A stretch of 24,177 bases of DNA. It comes from an uncultured Collinsella sp. (GTDB taxonomy: Bacteria > Actinomycetota > Coriobacteriia > Coriobacteriales > Coriobacteriaceae). The stretch spans positions 1 to 24,177 of the forward strand of contig CAAFZX010000011.1 in the NCBI GenBank assembly GCA_900767675.1, given 5' to 3'. Shown here in pieces: positions 15,317-21,804 of this stretch (its first letter is position 1; every line of letters begins with the position of its first letter). The notes beneath the pieces were generated by a model, which saw only the letters and a program-made list of their open reading frames with translations, did no database searches and had not been told where the DNA came from. The translations under genes and the position numbers were made by a program.

Positions 15317-15880
15317 ATGCCTACCATTTCTACCGCCGACTTCAAGAACGGCCTCGGTCTCCGCATTAAGGACAAGGTCTACACCATCGTCGAGTTCCAG
15401 CATGTCAAGCCGGGCAAGGGCGGCGCGTTTGTGCGCTACAAGACCCGCGACATCAAGAGCGGCCGCGTCGTCGAGAACACCTGCAACGCCGGCACCAAGT
15501 TCGAGAGCGTTATGCTCACCACCCGTGAGTTCCAGTACCTCTACAACGATGGCGCCGACTACATCTTCATGGACAATGAGACCTATGAGCAGGTTCCCGT
15601 TCCCGAGGACATGGTGGGCGAGAACTCCAAGTGGCTGCGCGAGAACGACATCTGCCAGCTGCTCTTTGCCGACGATGAGCTCATGGGCGTGACCCCGCCG
15701 ATGTTCATCGAGACCACCATCGTCCAGACCGACCCGGGCTTTAAGGGCGACACCGTCCAGGGTTCCACCAAGCCGGCCACGATCGACACCGGCGCTGTCA
15801 TCCAGGTCCCCATGTACCTCAACGAGGGCGAGGTCATCAAGGTTGACACCCGCGACGGCAAGTTCGTCTCCCGCGTCTAG
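15317..15880 (+). CDS. efp: Elongation factor P
   Basis: A 187-residue, three-domain, tRNA-shaped factor that helps ribosomes through polyproline stretches. The N-terminal KOW-like domain carries the loop PGKGGAF, with K34 at the position modified in many bacteria. The middle OB domain includes LYNDGADYIFMDNETYEQ, and the C-terminal OB domain ends with TGAVIQVPMYLNEGEVIKVDTRDGKFVSRV-type residues, the normal family ending. The start ATG 15317 has AAGAAAGG at 15304-15311. No EpmA, EpmB or other modifying enzyme is in the window. The gene heads a compact operon and its codon use is strongly biased, as in highly expressed genes. Confidence 0.97.
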   Translation: MPTISTADFKNGLGLRIKDKVYTIVEFQHVKPGKGGAFVRYKTRDIKSGRVVENTCNAGTKFESVMLTTREFQYLYNDGADYIFMDNETYEQVPVPEDMVGENSKWLRENDICQLLFADDELMGVTPPMFIETTIVQTDPGFKGDTVQGSTKPATIDTGAVIQVPMYLNEGEVIKVDTRDGKFVSRV

Positions 15881-15904
15881 CAACCAACTCTTCTAGGAGG
15901 ACTC

Positions 15905-16267
15905 ATGCCCCAGGAAATCAAGATTGACGGCATCGGCATTTCGCCCGATGTTCTGACCGCCATCGTCTCGCGCGCCGTGTCGGATGTCGAGGGCATCGCC
16001 TCCGTTGGCGTCAAGGACCTTGCCACCAACCTTGTCTCCATGATGCTCTCGTCCAAGGCCCCGGCTTCCGAGCCGGCGGTCGAGGCCGAGGTCGTCGGCG
16101 ACAAGCTCGCACTCACCGTGCGTGTCGTGGTGTTCTTTGGCTATCCGTTCAAGAAGCTCGCCGAGGCCGTTCGCGCCGCCGTGGTCGCCGCCATCGATGC
16201 CCAGGTGGGCGTCGAGGTCGAGCGCGTTGACGTTTGCATCGACGGCCTCGTTTTCCCCAAGGAGTAA
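15905..16267 (+). CDS. Asp23/Gls24 (DUF322) family protein, YqhY-like
   Basis: A 120-residue protein of the Asp23/Gls24 fold. It begins with the family pattern ISPDVLTAIVSRAVSDVEGIASV and has a central V-x-V-x-V-V-V-F-F-G-Y-P segment and a C-terminal AQVGVEVERVDVCIDGLVF. Its place just before nusB matches B. subtilis yqhY, which lies between accBC and nusB and affects fatty-acid synthesis control. accB and accC are not present here. Strong ribosome site AGGAGG at 15895-15900, four bases before ATG 15905. It is 24 bases from efp and 3 bases from nusB. A cytoplasmic role in envelope or lipid homeostasis is inferred from the family; nothing catalytic is visible. Confidence 0.88.
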   Translation: MPQEIKIDGIGISPDVLTAIVSRAVSDVEGIASVGVKDLATNLVSMMLSSKAPASEPAVEAEVVGDKLALTVRVVVFFGYPFKKLAEAVRAAVVAAIDAQVGVEVERVDVCIDGLVFPKE

Positions 16268-16270
16268 CCT

Positions 16271-16858
16271 TTGAGCCTTAAGGTTTATCGCGGGCGCACG
16301 CTTGCCCGCAGTCAGGCGCTGCAGCTGCTGTTCCAGGCCGAGGCCACGGACAGCCCGCTCGAGCGCGTCCTCGAGGGCGATTTCCTGATCTCGAAGGGTC
16401 CCCTCGACCCCTATGCGCTGGAGCTTTGCCGCGGTGCCTACGAGCATATCGATCGCATCGACTGTGCTCTGCGCGCCGTCGCCAAGAACTGGGATCTTAT
16501 GCGCATGCCCGGCGCCGACCGCAACCTGCTGCGTATCGCCGTCTACGAGATGCGCTTCCTCACCGACGAGGAGGTCTCGGACGCCATCGTCATCAACGAG
16601 GCGGTCGAGATTGCTAAGGCTTATGGTACCGACCAGTCCGCATCGTTTGTCAACGGCGTGCTGGGCAAGATCGCTCGCAGCGAGGAACTGCCGGGCGAAG
16701 ACCTGTACCAAGAGCTGCTGGCCGAGGATCGCGCTCGCGAGGAGGCACAGGCTGCCGAGGCGGCCGCCAAGGTCGCTGCCGCTCAGGCTGCCGCCGGTGT
16801 ACTTTCCGAGGATGCTGACGCTGCTGAGGCCGTCGAGGCCGACTCCGTCGAGGAGTAG
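16271..16858 (+). CDS. nusB: Transcription antitermination factor NusB with acidic C-terminal tail
   Basis: A 195-residue protein whose first ~145 residues are NusB: RTLARSQALQLLFQAEA at the start and VINEAVEIAKAYGTDQSASFVNGVLGKIAR as the conserved C-terminal helix pair. NusB with NusE binds boxA RNA to allow full-length rRNA transcription. The remaining ~50 residues are Ala/Glu/Val-rich and low in complexity, an extension beyond the usual 130-160 residues. The start is TTG 16271, supported by AAGGAG at 16259-16264 with a 6-base spacer and by the family N-terminus; no in-frame ATG occurs before residue 70. It is followed by xseB after two bases. Confidence 0.94.
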   Translation: MSLKVYRGRTLARSQALQLLFQAEATDSPLERVLEGDFLISKGPLDPYALELCRGAYEHIDRIDCALRAVAKNWDLMRMPGADRNLLRIAVYEMRFLTDEEVSDAIVINEAVEIAKAYGTDQSASFVNGVLGKIARSEELPGEDLYQELLAEDRAREEAQAAEAAAKVAAAQAAAGVLSEDADAAEAVEADSVEE

Positions 16859-16860
16859 CC

Positions 16861-17127
16861 ATGCCAGAGGGTTCCGTCCGCAACTTCGATGAGATCTCGG
16901 ATCGCCTGGACCAGATCATCGCCACCGTTCGCTCCAAGGATACGTCCTTGGAGCGTTCGCTCGATTTGTTTGACGAGGCGATTGAGCTGGGCTCCCGAGC
17001 GGTCGATATGGTCGACAAGTTTGAGCTGACGCCGCGTGAGGCCGACAAGCTCGAGCAGGAATACGATGAGGATGCGGCAAACGAGTCCCAAGATAGACAG
17101 GCTGCATCCCCGGATACGAATGGTTGA
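16861..17127 (+). CDS. xseB: Exodeoxyribonuclease VII small subunit
   Basis: An 88-residue protein with the XseB signature: NFDEISDRLDQIIATVRSK, then LERSLDLFDEAIELGSRA, two helices that form the coiled-coil-like hairpin bound by XseA. The tail after residue 65 is acidic and disordered. Exonuclease VII degrades single-stranded DNA. The large subunit gene, xseA, which usually lies directly upstream, is absent here and must be elsewhere if the enzyme is active. The start ATG 16861 has GAGGAG at 16850-16855, two bases after the nusB stop. Its TGA stop overlaps the tlyA start. Confidence 0.88.
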   Translation: MPEGSVRNFDEISDRLDQIIATVRSKDTSLERSLDLFDEAIELGSRAVDMVDKFELTPREADKLEQEYDEDAANESQDRQAASPDTNG

Positions 17128-17939
17128 TGGCATTCATGAAACGCGTGCGTCTCGATGACGAACTGATTTCACAGGGCATCTGCGCCGATCGCGCGGATGC
17201 CCTTCGCACTCTTATGGCGGGCTTGGTTTCGAGCGGCGGGGAGCGTTTGGCCTCTCCGGGGCTCAAGGTGGCGCCGGGCCTGCCGCTGCACGTTAAGGGG
17301 CGCATTCCGTACGTTGGGCGCGGCGGCCTTAAACTCGAGGGTGCGCTCGATGCGTTTGGAATCGATCCGACGGGCCTTGCCTGCCTGGACGTAGGCTGCT
17401 CTACCGGCGGCTTTACCGATTGCCTGCTCAAGCGCGGTGCCGCCACGGTCGTTTCGGTCGACGTGGGCCGTGCCCAGTTTGATTGGTCGCTGCGCCAAGA
17501 CGATCGCGTGACGCTCCATGAGCGCACCAACGTGACGCAGTTGCCCGAGCTCGGCTACGGCGGCGCTATCGACCTGGCCGTTTGCGATGTGTCGTTTACG
17601 AGTATCGCGAATATCATCGATGCGGTGCTGGCGTGCCTGACGCCTTCGGGTTCGTTTTGTACGCTGGTAAAGCCGCAGTTTGAGGCTCCGGCGGCGCTGG
17701 TGGGCGAGGGCGGTATCGTGACCGACCCCGCCGTGCGTGTCGACACGCTCGTTGCGGTCATCGAGCTGTTTGCCGCGAAGGGATTGTTCCCGGTCGATGT
17801 GTGCGTGTCGCCCATCCATGGCGCCAAGGGCAACGTTGAGTTTTTCCTGTACGGCACGAGGTTTGCTCCCGGCGAGCGCTCCGATGACGAGTTGCAATCC
17901 CAGGTATCAGCTTTGAGCGAGAAAGCGGCAACGCTATGA
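17127..17939 (+). CDS. tlyA: TlyA family rRNA (cytidine-2'-O)-methyltransferase
   Basis: About 270 residues: an N-terminal S4 RNA-binding domain (5-65) followed by a Rossmann FtsJ/RrmJ-type methyltransferase. The SAM-binding motif is CLDVGCSTGGFTDCLL (86-101). The K-D-K-E tetrad is visible as K69 (GRGGLKLE), D154 (CDVSF), K182 (VKPQFE) and E238 (GNVEFF). In mycobacteria TlyA methylates 16S and 23S rRNA and confers capreomycin sensitivity; the historical hemolysin label is doubtful. The start is unsettled: ATG 17127 forms a TGATG overlap with xseB, while TTG 17124 and ATG 17136 are also in frame, and none has a strong ribosome site. The gene overlaps nadK by four bases, and the nusB-xseB-tlyA-nadK-recN order resembles the Firmicutes arrangement. 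Confidence 0.92.
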   Translation: MAFMKRVRLDDELISQGICADRADALRTLMAGLVSSGGERLASPGLKVAPGLPLHVKGRIPYVGRGGLKLEGALDAFGIDPTGLACLDVGCSTGGFTDCLLKRGAATVVSVDVGRAQFDWSLRQDDRVTLHERTNVTQLPELGYGGAIDLAVCDVSFTSIANIIDAVLACLTPSGSFCTLVKPQFEAPAALVGEGGIVTDPAVRVDTLVAVIELFAAKGLFPVDVCVSPIHGAKGNVEFFLYGTRFAPGERSDDELQSQVSALSEKAATL

Positions 17940-18796
17940 AGGTCTTTCTGGTTCCCAATTACTACAAGCAAGAGGCGGTCGAGAGCGGCCTGATGCTCGA
18001 GCTTTGGCTTTCGCGCCAGGGCTATGAGGTCACATGGGCGGCCGACCAACGCTCCAAGATTCAGAGCACGCCCGATGTTGATGATGCCGACTTGGTCATC
18101 ACGCTCGGCGGCGACGGCACGCTGTTGCGGGCCGCCCGCATTCTCAACTACCGTGAGATTCCCATTTTGGGTCTTTCCTATGGTCACCTGGGCTTTTTGA
18201 CGGCGGCCAGTCCCGAGGAACGTGACATTTTGCAGGTTGTGAGCGATGCCCTGTCCGGTGAGCTCCACGTGAGCCGCCGCGCCACAATTGCCGCAGACAT
18301 CGTTTCCGTGCGTGAGGACGGCACGAAGGATGTTGTGCGTTCGTTCGCCCTCAACGACATGGCGCTCACACGTGGGCCGCTTTCCGATATGGTCGAGTTC
18401 GACATCACCGTGTCGGGCCACCATATTGATCGCTTGCGCGGCGATGGTGTGGTCGTATCGACGGCGACCGGCTCTACGGGCTATGCGCTGAGCGCCGGCG
18501 GCCCCATCGTGAGCCCTGATTATACTGGTATGGTTTGCGTGCCCATCGCGCCGCACACCATTCAGGCTCGCGCTTTCTTGACTTCGCCAAGTGATGTCGT
18601 CGAGATCTTTATGTCCGATGATCGCCCGAGCGTGCCGGCCATCGCCATCGACGGACAGTTTATTACCTGCGATGGCACGGTCGAGAGCGTGGCCGTACGC
18701 CGCGGTCCCGGCGATGTGCTGCTGCTTGACTATGGCCCTGAGAGCTTCTACAACTCGGTAAGCCGCGTGTTCTACGGAGTTCGCCATGATCGATGA
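17936..18796 (+). CDS. nadK: NAD kinase
   Basis: A 286-residue NAD kinase that phosphorylates NAD+ to NADP+. Motifs are GGDGT (58-62, with D60 the catalytic aspartate), GHLGFL (83-88), LND (139-141, where most enzymes have NE) and the ATGSTGYALSAGGP loop (177-190). Length is normal. The start ATG 17936 overlaps the tlyA stop by four bases; it gives a family-like N-terminus (MKVFLVPN). It overlaps recN by 11 bases. In many Actinobacteria and Firmicutes nadK sits between tlyA and recN, as here; argR, frequently between them in Firmicutes, is absent. Confidence 0.95.
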   Translation: MKVFLVPNYYKQEAVESGLMLELWLSRQGYEVTWAADQRSKIQSTPDVDDADLVITLGGDGTLLRAARILNYREIPILGLSYGHLGFLTAASPEERDILQVVSDALSGELHVSRRATIAADIVSVREDGTKDVVRSFALNDMALTRGPLSDMVEFDITVSGHHIDRLRGDGVVVSTATGSTGYALSAGGPIVSPDYTGMVCVPIAPHTIQARAFLTSPSDVVEIFMSDDRPSVPAIAIDGQFITCDGTVESVAVRRGPGDVLLLDYGPESFYNSVSRVFYGVRHDR

Positions 18797-20414
18797 GCTG
18801 CAGGTTTCAAACATTGCACTCATTCGCGAGGCGACGTTGGTGCCGAGTGCCGGCTTGACCGTCCTGACCGGCGAGACCGGTGCCGGCAAGACCGCACTGC
18901 TTTCGGCGCTTAAGCTCATTTTGGGCGAGCGCGCCGATTCGTCGACCGTGCGCGAGGGCGAGGCGCTTGCGAGCGTCGTAGCGCGCCTGTTCGATGGCCC
19001 TCACGACGAGGAGGGCTTCACCGTGCAGCGCAGCCTTTCTGCCGAGGGCCGCAGCCGCGTCAAGATTGATGGTCGCATTGCCAGCGTGCGCGAGCTTTCC
19101 GAGCGCGTCGGCGTGATGATGGATCTGTGCGGCCAGCATGAACACCAGCGCCTGCTCGATCCGGCACATCATGTTGCCATGGTCGATGCCTGGGCTGGTC
19201 GCTCTGCGCTCGAGGCGCTGGAAAAGTACCGTGCCTGCTTTAAGGCGTCGCGTGCGGCTGCCAAGGAGGTCCGTCGCGTAGAGGAGGCGTCGCGTGCGCA
19301 GGGGAGTCGCGTCGAGGAGGCGCGCTTCGCTCTGGAGCGTATCGCCGAGGTCGACCCCAAGCCGGGTGAGTATGAGGAGCTCGAGGAGCTGCTGCCGCGC
19401 TCCGAGCATGCCGAGGTGCTGGTGGCGACGGCCAACGATGCCCATGCATCGCTTACTTCCGAAGGGGGAGCGCTCGATACCGTGAACGGCGCTGTGGCAG
19501 AACTGTCGCGCATGGCGACCGTCGATCGCAAACTGGGTGACATCGCCGACGCACTTTCGGACGCCTGCATCTCACTCGAGGATTGCGCCAATGAGCTGCG
19601 TGCTTATCGCGATGGTGTTGCGTTCGATCCTCGCGAGCTCGCTCGCATGCGAGAGCGGTATTCCGACCTTAAGGGACTTCTGCGGCAGTGGGGTCCCACC
19701 ATGGACGATGTATTTGCCATGCGTGACCGCTCGCGGGAGTTGTTATCGCTGGTGGACGATGGTGACGAGCAGATTAGGAAGGCACGCGAGGCACTCGGCG
19801 CGGCGGAGCACGAACTGTTCGCCGCTGCCAAGGCGCTTAAGCGCGCACGCAATACGGCAGCCCCGCGTTTTTGTCACGAGGTGGGTCGTCAGATGGCTCG
19901 CCTCGAGATGGGCGGCGCTGAGCTGGTCTGGGAGTCCCGTGATCTCCCTCGCGCTGAGTGGACACCCGCGGGTCCTTCGAGCTATGAGCTGCTATATCGC
20001 AGCGGCGCTGGCTTGACACCTCGTCCCTTGCGCCGCATTGCCTCGGGCGGTGAACTGAGCCGCGTCATGTTGGCGAGCAAGGTGGTCCTGGGTAATGCGG
20101 ACGGCGTCGACACGCTGGTATTTGACGAGGTCGATGCTGGTGTCGGTGGTTCCACGGCTCGTGCTCTTGCTGGCGTGCTGGCCGATCTTGCCGCCACGCA
20201 TCAGGTCATCGTCGTAACCCACCTGGCGCAGGTTGCGGTCATGGCCGACAAGCATTACGTGGTCAGTAAAGAGCCCGGCGACGTTCCCCAAACCCATCTG
20301 GACGAGGTGACTGGCTCTGCCCGTACCGCTGAGATTGCCCGCATGCTCAGCGGCGATCAGTCGGAGGCAAGCCTAGCGCACGCCAGGCAGATGCTGGAAG
20401 AGGCTCGAGGTTAG
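18786..20414 (+). CDS. recN: DNA repair protein RecN
   Basis: A 542-residue SMC-like ATPase for double-strand break repair. It starts with the RecN pattern MIDELQVSNIALIREA, Walker A GETGAGKT (29-36), and the LCGQHEHQRLLD block near residue 120. A central region rich in Glu, Ala and Arg (about 150-370) forms the antiparallel coiled coil. The C-terminal ATPase half has the ABC signature SGGELSRVMLASK and Walker B LVFDEVDAGVGG, then VTHLAQVAVMADKHYVV. Length is close to the usual 550. The start ATG 18786 has GGAG at 18776-18779 and lies within nadK. It is the last gene of the operon, ending at a bidirectional terminator about 135 bases further on. No LexA-type box was recognised. Confidence 0.96.
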   Translation: MIDELQVSNIALIREATLVPSAGLTVLTGETGAGKTALLSALKLILGERADSSTVREGEALASVVARLFDGPHDEEGFTVQRSLSAEGRSRVKIDGRIASVRELSERVGVMMDLCGQHEHQRLLDPAHHVAMVDAWAGRSALEALEKYRACFKASRAAAKEVRRVEEASRAQGSRVEEARFALERIAEVDPKPGEYEELEELLPRSEHAEVLVATANDAHASLTSEGGALDTVNGAVAELSRMATVDRKLGDIADALSDACISLEDCANELRAYRDGVAFDPRELARMRERYSDLKGLLRQWGPTMDDVFAMRDRSRELLSLVDDGDEQIRKAREALGAAEHELFAAAKALKRARNTAAPRFCHEVGRQMARLEMGGAELVWESRDLPRAEWTPAGPSSYELLYRSGAGLTPRPLRRIASGGELSRVMLASKVVLGNADGVDTLVFDEVDAGVGGSTARALAGVLADLAATHQVIVVTHLAQVAVMADKHYVVSKEPGDVPQTHLDEVTGSARTAEIARMLSGDQSEASLAHARQMLEEARG

Positions 20415-20489
20415 AACGAGCCGGCGGTGTTGAGGGACAAAATATCAGCAATTCTTGCCCCGCCGCTTGCTTTTCAGGTTCTATCGGCA

Positions 20490-20641
20490 AAAACTATGCC
20501 GGTTTACTACGATGAATCGGCATAGCTCGAGCACAGCTAAAAATGTAAAAAGAAAACCGCAGGTAGAACGCTTGCGGTTTTCTTTTAAAACGCGATGTGG
20601 TCGCATATTTCGATTTCATCGTAGTAAACCGGCATAGTTTT
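20490..20641. repeat. 27-bp perfect inverted repeat enclosing a terminator
   Basis: Bases 20490-20516 and 20615-20641 are exact reverse complements (arms begin AAAACTATGCCGG and end CTACGATGAA on their outer-to-inner strand). They are separated by 98 bases that contain the bidirectional terminator. The left arm also pairs locally: CTATGCCG 20494-20501 with CGGCATAG 20518-20525. Read outward-in on either strand, each arm contains ATG CCG GTT TAC TAC GAT GAA. It looks like a small dispersed intergenic element or repeat pair between convergent genes; copy number elsewhere is unknown. Confidence 0.85.
20548..20586. terminator. Bidirectional terminator between recN and the RpiR-type regulator
   Basis: A 14-bp stem, 20548-20561 with 20573-20586 (core GAAAACCGCA / TGCGGTTTTC), with T-rich sequence on the outgoing side of both strands. 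It serves the convergent recN and regulator transcripts. Confidence 0.9.
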
Positions 20642-20656
20642 GTGCGAACGGTACAT
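20585..20656 (-). other. Possible 23-codon ORF read from the inverted repeat
   Basis: On the minus strand an ATG at 20656-20654 opens a frame of 23 codons. It contains MPVYYDEIEIC in its middle and ends with TAA at 20587-20585, inside the terminator stem. GGGGGA at 20666-20661 is a weak ribosome site. It starts 18 bases after the regulator stop. The repeat arm explains part of it, so it may be chance coding; reported because the opposite arm gives the same peptide start. Confidence 0.15.
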
Positions 20657-20674
20657 AACGTCCCCCGCTAAAAC

Positions 20675-21532
20675 CTACTCCACGACCTTATCCGGTTGGA
20701 TGAGCTCCTCGTAGTAGCTGATGTGCTCTCGGGCGTCCTCGATTTCGGGCAGCAGGAAGTTGTAGATGACCTCGATGATCATCGTGGCGCTCATCTTGGA
20801 GAACGCGAAGTCGCCCGTTGTCAGCAGCGCCTCGTGATTGACGGTATTAAAGGTGTAGTCGGCTAGGCGCGCAAGTGGAGACTTGCTGTCGCTGCTGATG
20901 ACGACCACGGTGGCACCGCAGTCGCGAGCCGCTTTTGCCATGCGATTCAGACGGCGCGACTTGCCGGAGTTCGAGATCAGCACGATAACGTCGCCGGGGC
21001 GCAACGTGAGCGCAAAACCAATCGAGGTCTCGCTGATGGTGCTTGCCATGCAGCGTAGGCCCAGCTGCGAGAACTTAAACGTTGCGTCGAGCGCGACGGC
21101 GTTGGTGTTGCCTACGGCCGCAAACTCAATAACGCCCGCATTCTTTAACGCGTGCACAACGGCCGTTAGCGTATCGTGGTCAATCCCGTCGATGGTCGCG
21201 TTAAGCTCGCTGACCTTGGCAGCCAAGATATTCTTAAGGCTCTGCTCCATGTTGTCGAGTGAGACCTCGTCAGTCAGGCCCTCGTTGCGCTGACTCTCCA
21301 AGTCGCGCGCCAACGAAAACTGAAAGCTGCGGAAGCTGCCAAAGCCCAGCTTGCGGCAGAAGCGCGAAACCGTCGCCTCGGACGTGGCGGCGGCTCGTGA
21401 GAGCTGGGCGGCCGTCAGGCGCGGCGCCTCGGACTGGTGCTCCAATATATAGTCGACAATGCGCTGCTCGGATCCACTATATCCCTGATGAGTGCTAATA
21501 AGGGAAAGCGCGCTCTTGCTGCTATCAGTCAT
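20675..21532 (-). CDS. MurR/RpiR-family transcriptional regulator (HTH + SIS)
   Basis: A 285-residue regulator. Residues about 6-80 form the RpiR-type helix-turn-helix, with SEQRIVDYILEH, LTAAQLSRAAATSEATVSRFCRKLGF and a following F-x-x-F-x-x-x-L-A segment. Residues about 125-260 form a SIS sugar-phosphate-binding domain, including AAVGNTNAVALDATFKF and the VIVLISNSGKSRRL motif of phosphosugar sensors. The start ATG (21532-21530) has AGGAG with a 6-base spacer; a longer frame up to 21580 lacks support. It is divergent from the PTS gene across a 272-base region with palindromes, so it most likely controls that permease in response to a sugar phosphate, and perhaps itself. Whether it represses or activates cannot be read from sequence. 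Confidence 0.9.
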   Translation of the reverse strand: MTDSSKSALSLISTHQGYSGSEQRIVDYILEHQSEAPRLTAAQLSRAAATSEATVSRFCRKLGFGSFRSFQFSLARDLESQRNEGLTDEVSLDNMEQSLKNILAAKVSELNATIDGIDHDTLTAVVHALKNAGVIEFAAVGNTNAVALDATFKFSQLGLRCMASTISETSIGFALTLRPGDVIVLISNSGKSRRLNRMAKAARDCGATVVVISSDSKSPLARLADYTFNTVNHEALLTTGDFAFSKMSATMIIEVIYNFLLPEIEDAREHISYYEELIQPDKVVE

Positions 21533-21580
21533 GGATGGCTCCTGGTTGGCATGAAAATCGTACTTGTTTTTCAATGCCAT

Positions 21581-21586
21581 AGTATA
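21581..21586 (-). promoter_or_regulatory. Possible -10 element of the regulator gene
   Basis: TATACT on the minus strand, about 49 bases before the start codon. TTGTAA and TTGAAA occur upstream on that strand, but not at an ideal distance. Confidence 0.35.
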
Positions 21587-21613
21587 CGGGCATTTTCAAT
21601 TACAAGATACACC

Positions 21614-21641
21614 TTGCCGTTTCAAGTGTTGATGGTAAACT
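21614..21641 (+). promoter_or_regulatory. Candidate promoter of the PTS gene
   Basis: TTGCCG (21614-21619), a 16-base spacer and TAAACT (21636-21641), each 4 of 6 to consensus. It would start transcription near 21648, placing the palindrome at 21663-21677 just downstream, a classic repressor position. The leader would be about 155 bases. Confidence 0.35.
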
Positions 21642-21677
21642 TTCACCTACCGTTTACGGTTATGAAAGAACCTTTCA
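21635..21677. promoter_or_regulatory. Operator candidates for the RpiR-type regulator
   Basis: TGAAAG-AAC-CTTTCA at 21663-21677 is a perfect 6-3-6 palindrome. GTAAAC (21635-21640) and GTTTAC (21652-21657) form a second inverted repeat with an 11-base gap. CTTTCACC occurs twice, at 21640 and 21672, exactly 32 bases apart, about three helical turns. Another CTTTCA is at 21726-21731. Binding is inferred from symmetry and position only. Confidence 0.5.
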
Positions 21678-21742
21678 CCGGAGAATTGGGACATTTTCCT
21701 TTCCGCGAAAGCGCTGGGTTGGTATCTTTCAGTTGTGGAAAA

Positions 21743-21782
21743 GCGCGCAAGGACGCGCGTGTAGGGGAGCGCCTGCGGGCGC
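21743..21782 (+). other. Two short hairpins in the PTS leader
   Basis: GCGCG 21743-21747 can pair with CGCGC 21754-21758 around a six-base loop CAAGGA. GCGCC 21769-21773 pairs with GGCGC 21778-21782 around a four-base loop. They end 11 bases before the AAGGAGG ribosome site, which remains free. Confidence 0.4.
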
Positions 21783-21804
21783 AGTACTCAAGAAGGAGGG
21801 ACAC

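Noticed and set aside
21705..21720. A cre (CcpA) site around GAAAGCGCT
   Set aside because: Only the left half and centre fit; the right half does not, and CcpA-type control is not established for this lineage.
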